From an uncultured Paenibacillus sp. (GTDB taxonomy: Bacteria; Bacillota; Bacilli; Paenibacillales; Paenibacillaceae), in the NCBI GenBank assembly GCA_927443375.1, contig CAKMKL010000265.1:1-46066 (forward strand): a stretch of 46,066 bases of DNA. The letters run 5' to 3'. Made by a program: the position numbers and the translations under genes. Under the pieces are notes generated by a model. The model searched no databases and was not told the DNA's origin. It was given only the letters and a program-made list of their open reading frames with translations. Below, in pieces: positions 1 to 8,037 of the stretch. Each line of letters starts with the position of its first letter. The first letter of the stretch is position 1.

Positions 1-688
1 TATGCGCACCGATGGTCACCGGCCGGGACGGGTCAGATACATTCGCGTAGGCGTGGTTCGGATTCGGACCTACAAATTGCTGAACTATAGCGTTATCCTT
101 GAAATACTTCACTTTGCGTTTTTGGTGGGAGGTGAAAAAACCGTCATAAGCTACAATTACCGGCAGCCGGACCTCCGAGTGCTCGGCAATCCTGAGTGCC
201 ATAATGTTCATATCGTATACAGCCTGCGGTGTGCTGGCTGTCAGGATAACCCAGCCGGTATTCAGGCCGTAATACAGGTCGGAATGATCGCCGCGGATAT
301 CCAGCGGACCGCTGACCGCGCGGGTAACAAGATTTAGGACCATTGGAAAGCGGGTGCCCGACTGGGTAGGCAACTGCTCAAGCATATACAGAAACCCTTG
401 CGAGCTGGTGGCGTTGATGACCCGTGCTCCAGCCATAGCCGCGCCGTAACAGATGCCGGCGGAGCCGTGTTCGCCGTCCGCTGCGACCAGCTGAATATCA
501 TGCTGCCCGCGGGCCTTCATCTGATCGAGATATTGGGCCACCTCGGTGGACGGAGTGATCGGGAAGTAGCCCATCATGTGGTAGTTGATCTGTGCGGCTG
601 CTGTAGCCGCCATTTCGTTGCCGGATTCAAAGCATGTGACCTGCTCAGCAGGTACAGCATCAGTTAATTTATTTTCACTAACAGCCAT
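1..688 (-). CDS. 2-oxoacid:ferredoxin oxidoreductase, alpha subunit (3' end beyond window)
   Basis: The frame opens at an ATG at 688, nine bases after GGAGG, and stays open to the window edge, giving 229 codons of an incomplete gene. The translation carries ESGNEMAATAAAQINYHMMG and FPITPSTEVAQYLDQM near the start, then AADGEHGSAGICYGAAMAGARV and TSSQGFLYMLEQLP, the pattern of the pyrimidine-binding domain of pyruvate/2-oxoacid:ferredoxin oxidoreductase alpha subunits (PorA/VorB/KorA family). Members decarboxylate a 2-oxoacid to acyl-CoA with thiamine diphosphate and reduce ferredoxin. It lies 22 bp after the gamma-delta subunit gene, so the two are probably co-transcribed; the beta subunit is expected just beyond the window. 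The substrate (pyruvate, 2-oxoglutarate or branched-chain) cannot be decided from this part. Confidence 0.88.
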   Translation of the reverse strand, partial: MAVSENKLTDAVPAEQVTCFESGNEMAATAAAQINYHMMGYFPITPSTEVAQYLDQMKARGQHDIQLVAADGEHGSAGICYGAAMAGARVINATSSQGFLYMLEQLPTQSGTRFPMVLNLVTRAVSGPLDIRGDHSDLYYGLNTGWVILTASTPQAVYDMNIMALRIAEHSEVRLPVIVAYDGFFTSHQKRKVKYFKDNAIVQQFVGPNPNHAYANVSDPSRPVTIGAH

Positions 689-710
689 TAGTAGGTTCCT
701 CCTTCTTCAT

Positions 711-1703
711 TTAACAGAACACTTGGGCAACACGGTTCAGCTCAGCATAGCCGGGTTCTTCGCGTAGGCTGGACAGCGCATCCGAAGGGCAGGCTTCGAC
801 GCATTTCAGGCAGCCCTTACAATATTGATAATCAATGCCCCGCAGAACCTGCTGCAGGCGGCCGCGCTTGTCTTCTGCCGATTCCCATACGAAGCAATAG
901 TCCGGGCAGACATTATCGCAGGCAGCGCAGTTGATGCATTTCCCGGCATGAAACTCCGGCAGCAGACCGGCGCGGGAACCGCCCAGATCCTTGAGAATGC
1001 TGTTGCCCTGTGCGGCGATCACTCCGCCTGGCAATTGCGTTTTGTAACCAAGCATGGATTGAACACGTTTGAAAGGTTTAATCTGCGAGCCTTCCGGTAC
1101 TTCATACGTTTTGAATTGCACCTCATTGTAGCCCCGGTCGAAAGTGCGGAGGTTGGGCTCCACAAGCTGCGGATATTTCTTCTCGAACGTTCTGCGGATA
1201 ACGGTACGCATCGCCTTGGGATCGAGGAAATCACAAATACGGAACATCGCGCCAAGCATCGCGGTGTTGATCTTGGTTCTCTCCTCAACGGCTATCCCCA
1301 TGGCATCAATCAGGGCAATGGTCCCGGATTCAATCTTTAGACTTGAACGTACATCATCGAATTCACGGGTTGTGTTGACCAGTACGACCCCGTCCGGCTG
1401 CAGGCCGCTCGCCACGTTCACAATCTTGTACAGAGCCTCGTGAAAAACAGCAATCAGATGCGGCTCTTCAATTGGACTATGATCCCTGATCTCAATCTCC
1501 GGATCACAGAAGCGGACAAAAGTTTTCACGGGGGAGCCTTTTTTCTCGGAGCCGTAGGAAGAGAAGTTAGCGGCGTTAAAGCCCAGCTCGAGCGCACCGG
1601 TCTCCGCAAGCATTTTTCCTGCCAGGTTAGCGCCAAGTCCGCCGATGGATTCAAGCCGGATTTCAAAGAAGCCGAGTACGTTTTTCTTCGTTAAAGTAGA
1701 CAA
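711..1703 (-). CDS. 2-oxoacid:ferredoxin oxidoreductase, fused gamma and delta (ferredoxin) subunits
   Basis: A 330-residue protein starting at TTG, seven bases after GGAGG. Residues about 10-200 form a gamma-type domain, with the glycine-rich GGLGANLAGKMLAETG near residue 21 and the SSYGSEKKGSPVK stretch that follows in this family. The C-terminus is a 2x[4Fe-4S] ferredoxin: C256-x2-C259-x2-C262-x3-C266P and C295-x2-C298-x2-C301-x3-C305P. Separate gamma and delta subunits are common in this enzyme family, so this is a fused version. The ferredoxin domain would pass electrons from the thiamine diphosphate site to an external ferredoxin. It is followed by the alpha subunit and preceded by hydE, with a Rex-like inverted repeat about 40-60 bp upstream of the start. 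Confidence 0.9.
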   Translation of the reverse strand: MSTLTKKNVLGFFEIRLESIGGLGANLAGKMLAETGALELGFNAANFSSYGSEKKGSPVKTFVRFCDPEIEIRDHSPIEEPHLIAVFHEALYKIVNVASGLQPDGVVLVNTTREFDDVRSSLKIESGTIALIDAMGIAVEERTKINTAMLGAMFRICDFLDPKAMRTVIRRTFEKKYPQLVEPNLRTFDRGYNEVQFKTYEVPEGSQIKPFKRVQSMLGYKTQLPGGVIAAQGNSILKDLGGSRAGLLPEFHAGKCINCAACDNVCPDYCFVWESAEDKRGRLQQVLRGIDYQYCKGCLKCVEACPSDALSSLREEPGYAELNRVAQVFC

Positions 1704-1743
1704 CTGGTTTCCTCCTTTGTAGTGCTGCTGAATTCTATACGCT

Positions 1744-1765
1744 GTAAGTGAATTGTTTCACTTAC
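1744..1765 (-). promoter_or_regulatory. Rex-like inverted repeat upstream of the oxidoreductase genes
   Basis: Perfect inverted repeat with 9-bp arms GTAAGTGAA and TTCACTTAC around TTGT. The core GTGAA-N4-TTCAC matches the centre of the redox repressor Rex site (TTGTGAA-N4-TTCACAA); the outer two bases of each half differ. It lies 41-62 bp before the TTG start of the gamma-delta gene. It could instead be a transcript hairpin after hydE, since a second 16-bp palindrome touches it at 1765-1780. Confidence 0.4.
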
Positions 1766-1780
1766 TTTCTTATAAGAAAG
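1765..1780. other. 16-bp palindrome at the hydE stop codon
   Basis: CTTTCTTATAAGAAAG is a perfect palindrome directly beside the hydE stop and abutting the Rex-like repeat. No T-run follows it on the minus strand in terminator fashion, so it may be a short hairpin or protein-binding site; its role is not known. Confidence 0.3.
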
Positions 1781-1781
1781 C

Positions 1782-2849
1782 TCACCTTACGGGTTCTTCC
1801 TTAGATAAGCGGGTGAAATTACAGTGATCACCTCGGCTTAGCTCCAGCTTATATCCGGAGACGGCAATCCGCATCTCAATACAGCTCCGGCAATGCGCGG
1901 GATCATCGCCCATGCAGATTTTATGCTCATAGAGTGCATATTTGCCGCGGACCTTCAGCGGAGACAGAATAGGCATAACGACGTTCGCTCCTGCTGCAAT
2001 TGCCTTTTCCCGTCCAACCGGATCGAGCGTGCCCATAGCAGTGGTAGCTGGCATTAAAGCATCGGGAACCATTAGTCTTGCCATGGCTATCATGACCAGA
2101 GTGTCCTCTACTGTTCCGCAGGCAGCCTCTTTAAGCGGTGTTGCACTATGAGGGATAAACGGGCCGATCCCGATCATTTCCGGATGGAACGCTTGCAGAA
2201 ACAGCAAATCTTCGGCAAGATGCTGATAGGTTTGGCCGGGAAGCCCCACCATGAAGCCAGCCCCTACCTGATAGCCGATCTCTTTTAGCACACGTAGGCA
2301 GTTCATGCGGTTGTCATACGACATGCCGGGATGCAGCGACTCATAGAGCTGGCGTGAAGCTGCCTCATGCCTCAGCAGATACCGGTCAGCGCCTGCATCA
2401 TACAACGCATGATAAAAGGCTTCACTTCGTTCGCCGACTGACAATGTAACCGCCGCATCGGGAAAAAGCTTTTTCAGATTTCTGACCATCGAGACCATCG
2501 CTTGCTCTGTAAACCGGAAGTCCTCCCCGCTCTGCAGTACAAACGAACGATATCCAAGCTGATAACCTTCTTCAGCACACTCGAGTATTTCTTCCTCCGT
2601 CAGCCTATACCGCTGGGCCATGGAATTGGATCTTCGCAGACCACAATACATACAATCCTGTTTGCAGAAGTTGGAGAATTCAATCAAACCGCGAGAGTAA
2701 ACGCTTTCAGCATAAAACTGCTTGCGGGTCTCAGAAGCTAAAAGATATAACCGTTTCTTAAGGTCGGGGGTTAAATGCCGGAGAAACCAGATGATTTCAT
2801 CTGCTGTGAGCATATGCTGTTCGGACAATTTGCTTAATAGGGCGTCCAT
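1782..2849 (-). CDS. hydE: [FeFe]-hydrogenase H-cluster maturation radical SAM enzyme HydE
   Basis: The ATG at 2849 is chosen over an upstream in-frame start because GGAGG lies ten bases before it, giving 355 residues, the usual length for HydE. The radical SAM cluster motif is C62-x3-C66-x2-C69 (CKQDCMYC), followed by GLR. The C-terminal triad C312-x7-C320-x2-C323 (in ICMGDDPAHCRSC) corresponds to the accessory-cluster cysteines seen in a subset of HydE proteins. HydE acts with HydG and HydF to build the diiron centre of [FeFe]-hydrogenase. PylB and BioB are related radical SAM enzymes, but the C-terminal triad and the ferredoxin-enzyme context favour HydE. No HydF, HydG or hydrogenase gene is in the window; they must be elsewhere if the pathway is complete. 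Likely first gene of the module running to the oxidoreductase. Confidence 0.88.
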   Translation of the reverse strand: MDALLSKLSEQHMLTADEIIWFLRHLTPDLKKRLYLLASETRKQFYAESVYSRGLIEFSNFCKQDCMYCGLRRSNSMAQRYRLTEEEILECAEEGYQLGYRSFVLQSGEDFRFTEQAMVSMVRNLKKLFPDAAVTLSVGERSEAFYHALYDAGADRYLLRHEAASRQLYESLHPGMSYDNRMNCLRVLKEIGYQVGAGFMVGLPGQTYQHLAEDLLFLQAFHPEMIGIGPFIPHSATPLKEAACGTVEDTLVMIAMARLMVPDALMPATTAMGTLDPVGREKAIAAGANVVMPILSPLKVRGKYALYEHKICMGDDPAHCRSCIEMRIAVSGYKLELSRGDHCNFTRLSKEEPVR

Positions 2850-3140
2850 CGTACAAGTGCCTCCATCCCTCACGGCAGACCGAAACCAGCCACTCCACTG
2901 ACTGTGTCCCTTCTGCAAAAGCTTACGCGAGAAGAATTACTCTAGACTATGCAGCACTCCATACTTAAATTCCGGGTTTTGTCTGCTTGTTTTTGATCTT
3001 TTTGCGAATTGCTGAAAAGAATATGCATATGCTCTTTGCCGATTGGATATTGGTGGGAATTATGCTTTTGAGGCTAAATGGATGGGTATTTGATATGAGG
3101 GGATTTCCACTAATCCAAACATCATAATTTTGGGAGGTAT

Positions 3141-3296
3141 TTGACTGTATATTCTTATACATTCAGACCAGCTGCTGAGGAAGATACACCTTTTTTATGG
3201 GATATGCTCTACGAATCTTTATATGTTCCCGAAGGACAACAGCCTTTTAACCGGAACGTGATTAATGAGCCTTTTTTATTTCGCGGCTTTCCTTAA
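3141..3296 (+). pseudogene. GNAT acetyltransferase, N-terminal fragment
   Basis: A TTG start at 3141, four bases after GGGAGG, opens a 51-codon frame. It contains FRPAAEEDTPFLWDMLYESL followed by VPEGQQPFNRNVINEP, which matches the beginning of a common Bacillales GNAT acetyltransferase group. The frame then stops after a short unrelated tail, so the acetyl-CoA-binding core is absent and no later part of the domain is found downstream. I read it as the remnant of a deleted gene. Its ribosome binding site is intact, so a short peptide may still be made. Confidence 0.6.
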
Positions 3297-3351
3297 TCAA
3301 GCGCAGCTGCAGCTCTTTTTGCAGCCGGTTAACTCTTCTGATCAGCGGCAT
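3262..3351 (-). CDS. possible 29-residue basic small protein
   Basis: On the minus strand an ATG at 3351 follows GGAGG by seven bases and opens 29 codons to a TAA. The peptide begins MPLIRRVNRLQKELQLRL and ends KESREIKKAH; it is rich in Lys/Arg/Glu/Leu and could form one amphipathic helix. It lies 32 bp after the alpha-mannosidase stop, so it could be translated from that transcript. Its 3' end overlaps the acetyltransferase fragment on the other strand. I do not recognise it; the good ribosome binding site and position are the only support. Confidence 0.3.
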   Translation of the reverse strand: MPLIRRVNRLQKELQLRLIKESREIKKAH

Positions 3352-3383
3352 GTTCATTCCTCCCGGGTAATGAGTTCGCAGAG

Positions 3384-6300
3384 CTATTCAAAGAATTTTA
3401 TAAGCAGGGTATGAATTTCATAGGGCTTAAATTCAAGCTCGATTTCACCGCCGCATTTAACCTCTCCCTGAGGGCGCTCCATGAGATCGCACAGCTGCCA
3501 GGAATGAACAGGATATCCGCTGCTCAGCTTGACTTTCTTGCGGCCGCCGAAGAATTCATGCAGCCGGATCACACAGCTGTCTCCATGCTCAGAACGTTTA
3601 ATGGCATCAATTGCAATTCCGGCAGCATCTGTGCGGATCAGCGATTTGTTAGTTTTCCCGGAAAAGACTCCCTGGACCGCCCGCAGAGGATTATTTAGCA
3701 TCCACGCTTCCTCTGCTGTACGGCCTTCTACCCAGTCTCCCTCATGCGGCAGCAGGCTGTACATGAACCGGTGTTCACCCTGATCGGCCTGCCAGTCCGG
3801 TGCGGTTGCCGATTTAATCAATGACAGGCGCATCACATGATCTTTAATGTCATACCCGTACTTGCAGTCATTAAGCAGGCTTACCCCGTAGCCACGCTCC
3901 GACAGATCCGCCCATTGATGCCCCACACTCTCAAAACGCGCATAATCCCAGCTTGTATTCCAGTGGGTCGGGCGCTTCACATTACCGTACTGGATATCGT
4001 AAGTAGCCTCTGTCGAACGGACATCCACCGGAAAAGCAACCTTAAGCAGCTGGTGCTGTTCATGCCAGTCAACCAGCGTCTCAAAATCAATCCGGCGGCT
4101 TACGGCATACACTTTTACCTTCTGGATGACCGTGGAGTCCATGTACTTCCAAGTAAACTGTAACACCGCAGCAAGCGGACCTGATTCAACCAACTTTATG
4201 GAGACAAGTCCGGTTATTTCCCGTTTTTTCTCCTGATAATACAGATCAATGTCCCAGGCATCGTACTGCTTCGGCTTATCCTCGAACACCTGCAGCACAT
4301 TTCCGCATTCACCTGGAGCGAGCACCTCACGGTCAGCATCACGGTCATACAGGCGGCATAGCTGACCCGAGGCATTCCATTCCATAATATAATGCGGGGT
4401 TGTCAGGGTGGAGTTTTCCCATATAAAATAGTCCGCTTGAGCTGCTGGTTCAACCTTTTCAGTAGTATGTGCACTAATGACTGCTGCTGCCAGCATTGGA
4501 ATCTCCAGCGCTTCGATCAGCCATTTATTGTCCAGCTGCTGTGCACGCAATAGTGAACCGTGTTCATCCCGCCATTGTCTGAACTCAGAATCCTCGGCAG
4601 TTACGGTAAGCAGTCCTGCCTGGTCAAAGGACGCCCCGTTAAATACTGTATACACCGTTTTGTCCGTATCCTGAGTGGATGAACCGGTTAAAGCTTCAGC
4701 TGCTGCCTCGGCTGCCTGATTACCGATCTCCTCTGCTTCCGTATACTCTACGCGCGAATCCTCGTAGACCTCACGGATGGACGAGCCCGGAATAATATCA
4801 TGGAACTGGTTGCGCAGGATGATTTTCCAGCCCTCATCTAATTCCGGCTTTGGATACTTCCCGAAGCTGCCCGACTCGGCAACCAGCAGCACCTGAAGCC
4901 ACTCCGCTTCACGGTACAACAGCTCCAGCCGGCGGTTCATTTTTTTATTGTACGCCTGACTGGTGTAGGTTCCTCTATGGTATTCGAGATACAATTCGCC
5001 ATCCCAAGTATGGACATATTGATCCGTACTCCGGATTGTCTCGTTCAGACGCTCAAAATACTCATCCGCCCGGCCCGGTTTCAAATTCGGTACCCCGGGT
5101 ATAGCATCGAGTCTGCGCCGCATCTCCAGATGCTCCCGGTTTACTCCGCCGCCGCCGTCCCCGTATCCATAGGCAAGCAGCAGCTCACGGTTTAGATTCT
5201 TGTCCCGGTAGGAGTCCCAGATGCCCTGGACAGCAAACGGCTCCATTAAGCCGTTGTAGGTATAATACCAGGCGCTGGATTCCGGACCTTCCGGTGTCGT
5301 GATAAAGTGGGCAAGCACCTCGCTCCCGTCCATCCCCCGCCAGTGGAACGTATCATGCGGCATGCGGTTGTACTGGCTCCAGCTGATTTTAGTCGTCATA
5401 AACGTATCTATACCGGATTTGCGCAAAATCTGCGGTAGTGCCCAGCTGTACCCGAACACATCCGGCAGCCATAAATATTTGCATTCCACGCCGAACTCTT
5501 CCCGGAAAAATCTTGTACCGTACAAAATCTGACGCACCAGCGATTCGCCGCTTGTCAGGTTGCAGTCTGCCTCCAGCCACATCGCACCGCCGGCTTCCCA
5601 GCGGCCTTCACTGACCCGCGCGGAAATTTCGGCGTACAGCTCAGGGTAGTCCCGCTTGATGTAGTCGTACAACTGAGGCTGTGTCTGCAGAAAAATATAT
5701 TCCGGGTACTGCTTCATCAGCCTCAGCACTGTGGAAAAAGAGCGTGCCGCCTTCTCCCGGGTATGGGTCAGCCGCCACAGCCAGGCAACGTCAATATGAG
5801 TATGCCCTATAGCCGTTACCGTTACCGGGTGCTGCTGTACCATCGCCTCAAGCCGCGCAGCCAGCTGCTCATCCGCTTCCCTGACAGAGGCGTAAAAAGC
5901 CTCGCTGCCCGGCCTCGACCAGTCCAGCAGGCGGAAGGCCCGGTCCAGCTCGCTCTGCAGCTCCTGCTTCAGCGGATCACTGCTGCCAAGCGATTTGTAT
6001 ACGGCCAGCATTGCCCGGCCGGTGTAATAGAGATTGTCGGCTGCCTCATCAAGCCACGCAAGCTCCGCCCGTTTGATCCGGTGCTCCTGCGGCACCGGCT
6101 GCCCGCCGCCTTCAAGACCTGACCATAACCGGAAGCTAAAGCTGACGGCGGTGCCGGCTGTCTCCGGCTCCAGAAAAACCTCCTGGTGATTGGAGTCCAC
6201 TCCCTGATACGGCTTCCCGTTCAGAAACAGCAGTGATTCAAAACCGCTGTTATTCCCGCTGCCCGTACGCCCGAAGTCGAACAGGCCTACAATACGTTTG

Positions 6301-6536
6301 CCTAGCCAATGTACCGGAACCTCTACCGTACTGTGCAGCCAGAGGTACATATCCCGGCCGGTCCAGTAATCACCGATCCGGTAGGGATCTCCCAGCTTTA
6401 AGTCAGGCGGGTATAGACCGTTAGCCCCTTCCTTGTCTTCAAGGCCAAGCCATTCCGTTAAGACAACTGTCTCACGGTACCGGAAGCTTTCCAATTCAGC
6501 AATCCGTGCGCCAAGCTTCTCATCTGTCCAAAACAA
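3384..6536 (-). CDS. alpha-mannosidase, glycoside hydrolase family 38
   Basis: A 1050-residue cytoplasmic enzyme (no signal peptide) starting at TTG, nine bases after GGAGG. The N-terminal region resembles the non-catalytic jelly-roll part of bacterial GH38 enzymes. The catalytic domain follows with zinc ligands in GHTHIDVAWLW (H247 and D249), the nucleophile region WLPDVFGYSWALPQIL (D359), and the zinc histidine motif NQFHDIIPGSS further on. The C-terminal half is beta-rich as usual. The expected reaction is retaining hydrolysis of terminal alpha-mannosides, freeing mannose from imported oligosaccharides. A 16-bp palindrome identical to one before the adjacent lacI-type gene lies 19 bp upstream, so that regulator probably controls it. 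Substrate linkage cannot be read from sequence. Confidence 0.95.
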   Translation of the reverse strand: MFWTDEKLGARIAELESFRYRETVVLTEWLGLEDKEGANGLYPPDLKLGDPYRIGDYWTGRDMYLWLHSTVEVPVHWLGKRIVGLFDFGRTGSGNNSGFESLLFLNGKPYQGVDSNHQEVFLEPETAGTAVSFSFRLWSGLEGGGQPVPQEHRIKRAELAWLDEAADNLYYTGRAMLAVYKSLGSSDPLKQELQSELDRAFRLLDWSRPGSEAFYASVREADEQLAARLEAMVQQHPVTVTAIGHTHIDVAWLWRLTHTREKAARSFSTVLRLMKQYPEYIFLQTQPQLYDYIKRDYPELYAEISARVSEGRWEAGGAMWLEADCNLTSGESLVRQILYGTRFFREEFGVECKYLWLPDVFGYSWALPQILRKSGIDTFMTTKISWSQYNRMPHDTFHWRGMDGSEVLAHFITTPEGPESSAWYYTYNGLMEPFAVQGIWDSYRDKNLNRELLLAYGYGDGGGGVNREHLEMRRRLDAIPGVPNLKPGRADEYFERLNETIRSTDQYVHTWDGELYLEYHRGTYTSQAYNKKMNRRLELLYREAEWLQVLLVAESGSFGKYPKPELDEGWKIILRNQFHDIIPGSSIREVYEDSRVEYTEAEEIGNQAAEAAAEALTGSSTQDTDKTVYTVFNGASFDQAGLLTVTAEDSEFRQWRDEHGSLLRAQQLDNKWLIEALEIPMLAAAVISAHTTEKVEPAAQADYFIWENSTLTTPHYIMEWNASGQLCRLYDRDADREVLAPGECGNVLQVFEDKPKQYDAWDIDLYYQEKKREITGLVSIKLVESGPLAAVLQFTWKYMDSTVIQKVKVYAVSRRIDFETLVDWHEQHQLLKVAFPVDVRSTEATYDIQYGNVKRPTHWNTSWDYARFESVGHQWADLSERGYGVSLLNDCKYGYDIKDHVMRLSLIKSATAPDWQADQGEHRFMYSLLPHEGDWVEGRTAEEAWMLNNPLRAVQGVFSGKTNKSLIRTDAAGIAIDAIKRSEHGDSCVIRLHEFFGGRKKVKLSSGYPVHSWQLCDLMERPQGEVKCGGEIELEFKPYEIHTLLIKFFE

Positions 6537-6554
6537 CGCTTTCAGCCTCCTTTG

Positions 6555-6570
6555 TATAACACGTGTTATA
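6555..6570 (-). promoter_or_regulatory. LacI-type operator before the alpha-mannosidase
   Basis: TATAACACGTGTTATA, a perfect 16-bp palindrome with the central CG usual in LacI-family operators, just upstream of the ribosome binding site. The identical 16 bases occur at 7783-7798 before the neighbouring LacI-family gene. Confidence 0.8.
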
Positions 6571-6713
6571 TGCTAAAAAGAAAAGGCAATCCTATAAGCG
6601 GTATGCCATTTCGAGTGCGGTCCGGCTGATAGCCAGGGCCGCTTTTGAGTAAATCATTTAATAACTTAATATGCGTGTCCAGTAATACTTCTCTTTATCT
6701 TATAAACCAAACT

Positions 6714-7763
6714 TCATGCACTCTCTCCCGGTCTCAAGACCGCCGGCAGCCACAGCTTGCCAGGTTCGCCTGCGCCCCCTTGTTCCAGCTCCTTCAGGAT
6801 GCAGCGTACGGCTTCCTCTCCCATACGTACATACGGAATTTCTACACAGCTAAGCCGGGGCACGCTCAAACGGTCGCCTTGAATGGTGTTATCTGCGGCC
6901 ATAATCTTCAGCGTGTCGCCAATGCTGAGACTGAGCAGGCGGGCTGCACGGTAGAGGTCTGGAATCGTACTTGACCAGTTCACCAGCACCGGCGGCAATG
7001 TGTTGCCGCTCAGCGCCTGCAGCTCAGTAAGCCAGCTGATCCAGCCTTCTACACCCTCCTGCTCATCCATCCGCCGGATCTGCGGCTGATAGCCGTGTCC
7101 GCTGCACCAATCTTTATAGGCGTTGCGTCGGTTTTTCTCGGACCAGTTGATCCGTCTGCCGTCTGTCCCGTGATGCACCTCCGCATAGACCGGCCCCGCC
7201 TGACATTCTGTTTCATCCCTGCACAGATAATCCAGTGCTGTAAGGACACTGCCTCTATAATCTGCCAGCACGGAGTGGACTCCTTCTGTCTCTGCGTATC
7301 CTTCCACGGAGACATAGGGAACACCGGCGTCGTGCACTTTAGCGGCCCAGTCTGCACTGCGGTAGCTGGTATTGTCCAGGGTAATAATCCCGTCAATCTT
7401 GCGCTGGTGGTACAAGTCCAGCAGCGCGCTTCTGGCTTCACCCGGTCTCCGCTCGCCTGGTGAGCAGAGCAGAATGTGGTATCTGCCCGCTTCGCATTCC
7501 CGCTGCATCCCTTCGAGCAGCCGCATAAACAGCGGATGTCCGGTGTCACCGAATGCAGCCAGCGTCATGCTGCGGCCGGTCTTCATGCTGCGTGCTTGGG
7601 CATCCACATGATAGTTCAGCTCTGCAATCGCGAGCAGCACCGCCTCCCGGGTCAGGGCGCTTACCCCGATGCCCGGTGTATCGTTCAGCACAGCAGATAC
7701 AACGCTGCGGGATACGCCCGCCAGCTTGGCTACATCGTGGCTGGTTACTCTTTTTTTGCTCAT
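6714..7763 (-). CDS. LacI-family transcriptional regulator
   Basis: The start is taken at the ATG at 7763 (349 residues), preceded by GAGGTG; an upstream in-frame start would lie inside the operator. The N-terminus SKKRVTSHDVAKLAGVSRSV has the LacI helix-turn-helix and continues to the hinge near residue 55-60. The rest is a periplasmic-binding-protein-like effector domain (for example GIITLDN in the middle and VEIPYVRMGEEAVRCILKEL near the end). It should bind the identical palindromes before itself and before the alpha-mannosidase, repressing both until a sugar, plausibly mannose-containing, binds. Operator identity and gene adjacency support this; the inducer is inferred. Confidence 0.93.
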   Translation of the reverse strand: MSKKRVTSHDVAKLAGVSRSVVSAVLNDTPGIGVSALTREAVLLAIAELNYHVDAQARSMKTGRSMTLAAFGDTGHPLFMRLLEGMQRECEAGRYHILLCSPGERRPGEARSALLDLYHQRKIDGIITLDNTSYRSADWAAKVHDAGVPYVSVEGYAETEGVHSVLADYRGSVLTALDYLCRDETECQAGPVYAEVHHGTDGRRINWSEKNRRNAYKDWCSGHGYQPQIRRMDEQEGVEGWISWLTELQALSGNTLPPVLVNWSSTIPDLYRAARLLSLSIGDTLKIMAADNTIQGDRLSVPRLSCVEIPYVRMGEEAVRCILKELEQGGAGEPGKLWLPAVLRPGESA

Positions 7764-7782
7764 ATCAGCACCTCGGCAAAAG

Positions 7783-7798
7783 TATAACACGTGTTATA
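7783..7798 (-). promoter_or_regulatory. LacI-type operator before the lacI-family gene (autoregulation)
   Basis: TATAACACGTGTTATA, identical to 6555-6570, ending 20 bp upstream of the regulator's ATG. This suggests that the regulator controls its own gene. Confidence 0.78.
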
Positions 7799-7879
7799 AC
7801 ATGTGCATAGACCCTTTTACGGGGCTGTAGGAGTGCACATTGCGGACAAGTGAGCCTGCGGCTAAGTGCTTGGGTTAAG

Positions 7880-7981
7880 ATCAATGGGATAAATCCCATT
7901 GTTCCTGCTCTTTCACCCAAAGTGGGCCACATCAATGGGATAAATACCATTGTTCCTGCTCTTTCACCCAAAGCGGGTCAC
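7880..7981. repeat. two tandem 51-bp repeats with internal hairpins
   Basis: Copies run 7880-7930 and 7931-7981 and differ at only a few positions; a decayed third copy starts at 7982. Each holds a dyad: AATGGGA-TAAA-TCCCATT in copy 1 (7883-7900), and the same with one mismatch in copy 2. It lies in the space between the regulator and the hydrolase gene. It looks like a REP-type intergenic repeat, though its presence elsewhere in the genome is not visible here. Confidence 0.75.
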
Positions 7982-8037
7982 ATTAATGAGATAAACTTAT
8001 TCTTTTCACCAGGTACTTTTTTGCGTATAGACACGGC

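Noticed and set aside
2965..3162. 65-codon minus-strand frame between hydE and the acetyltransferase remnant
   Set aside because: No ribosome binding site, low-complexity AT-rich composition and overlap with the better-supported remnant start.
7765..7971. 68-codon minus-strand frame with an internal repeat (MGERAGTM)
   Set aside because: The repetition comes from the 51-bp DNA tandem repeat, and the frame runs into the operator and the regulator's start region.
7880..7981. CRISPR-like array
   Set aside because: The 51-bp units are directly adjacent with no variable spacers, there are only two full copies, and no cas gene is present.
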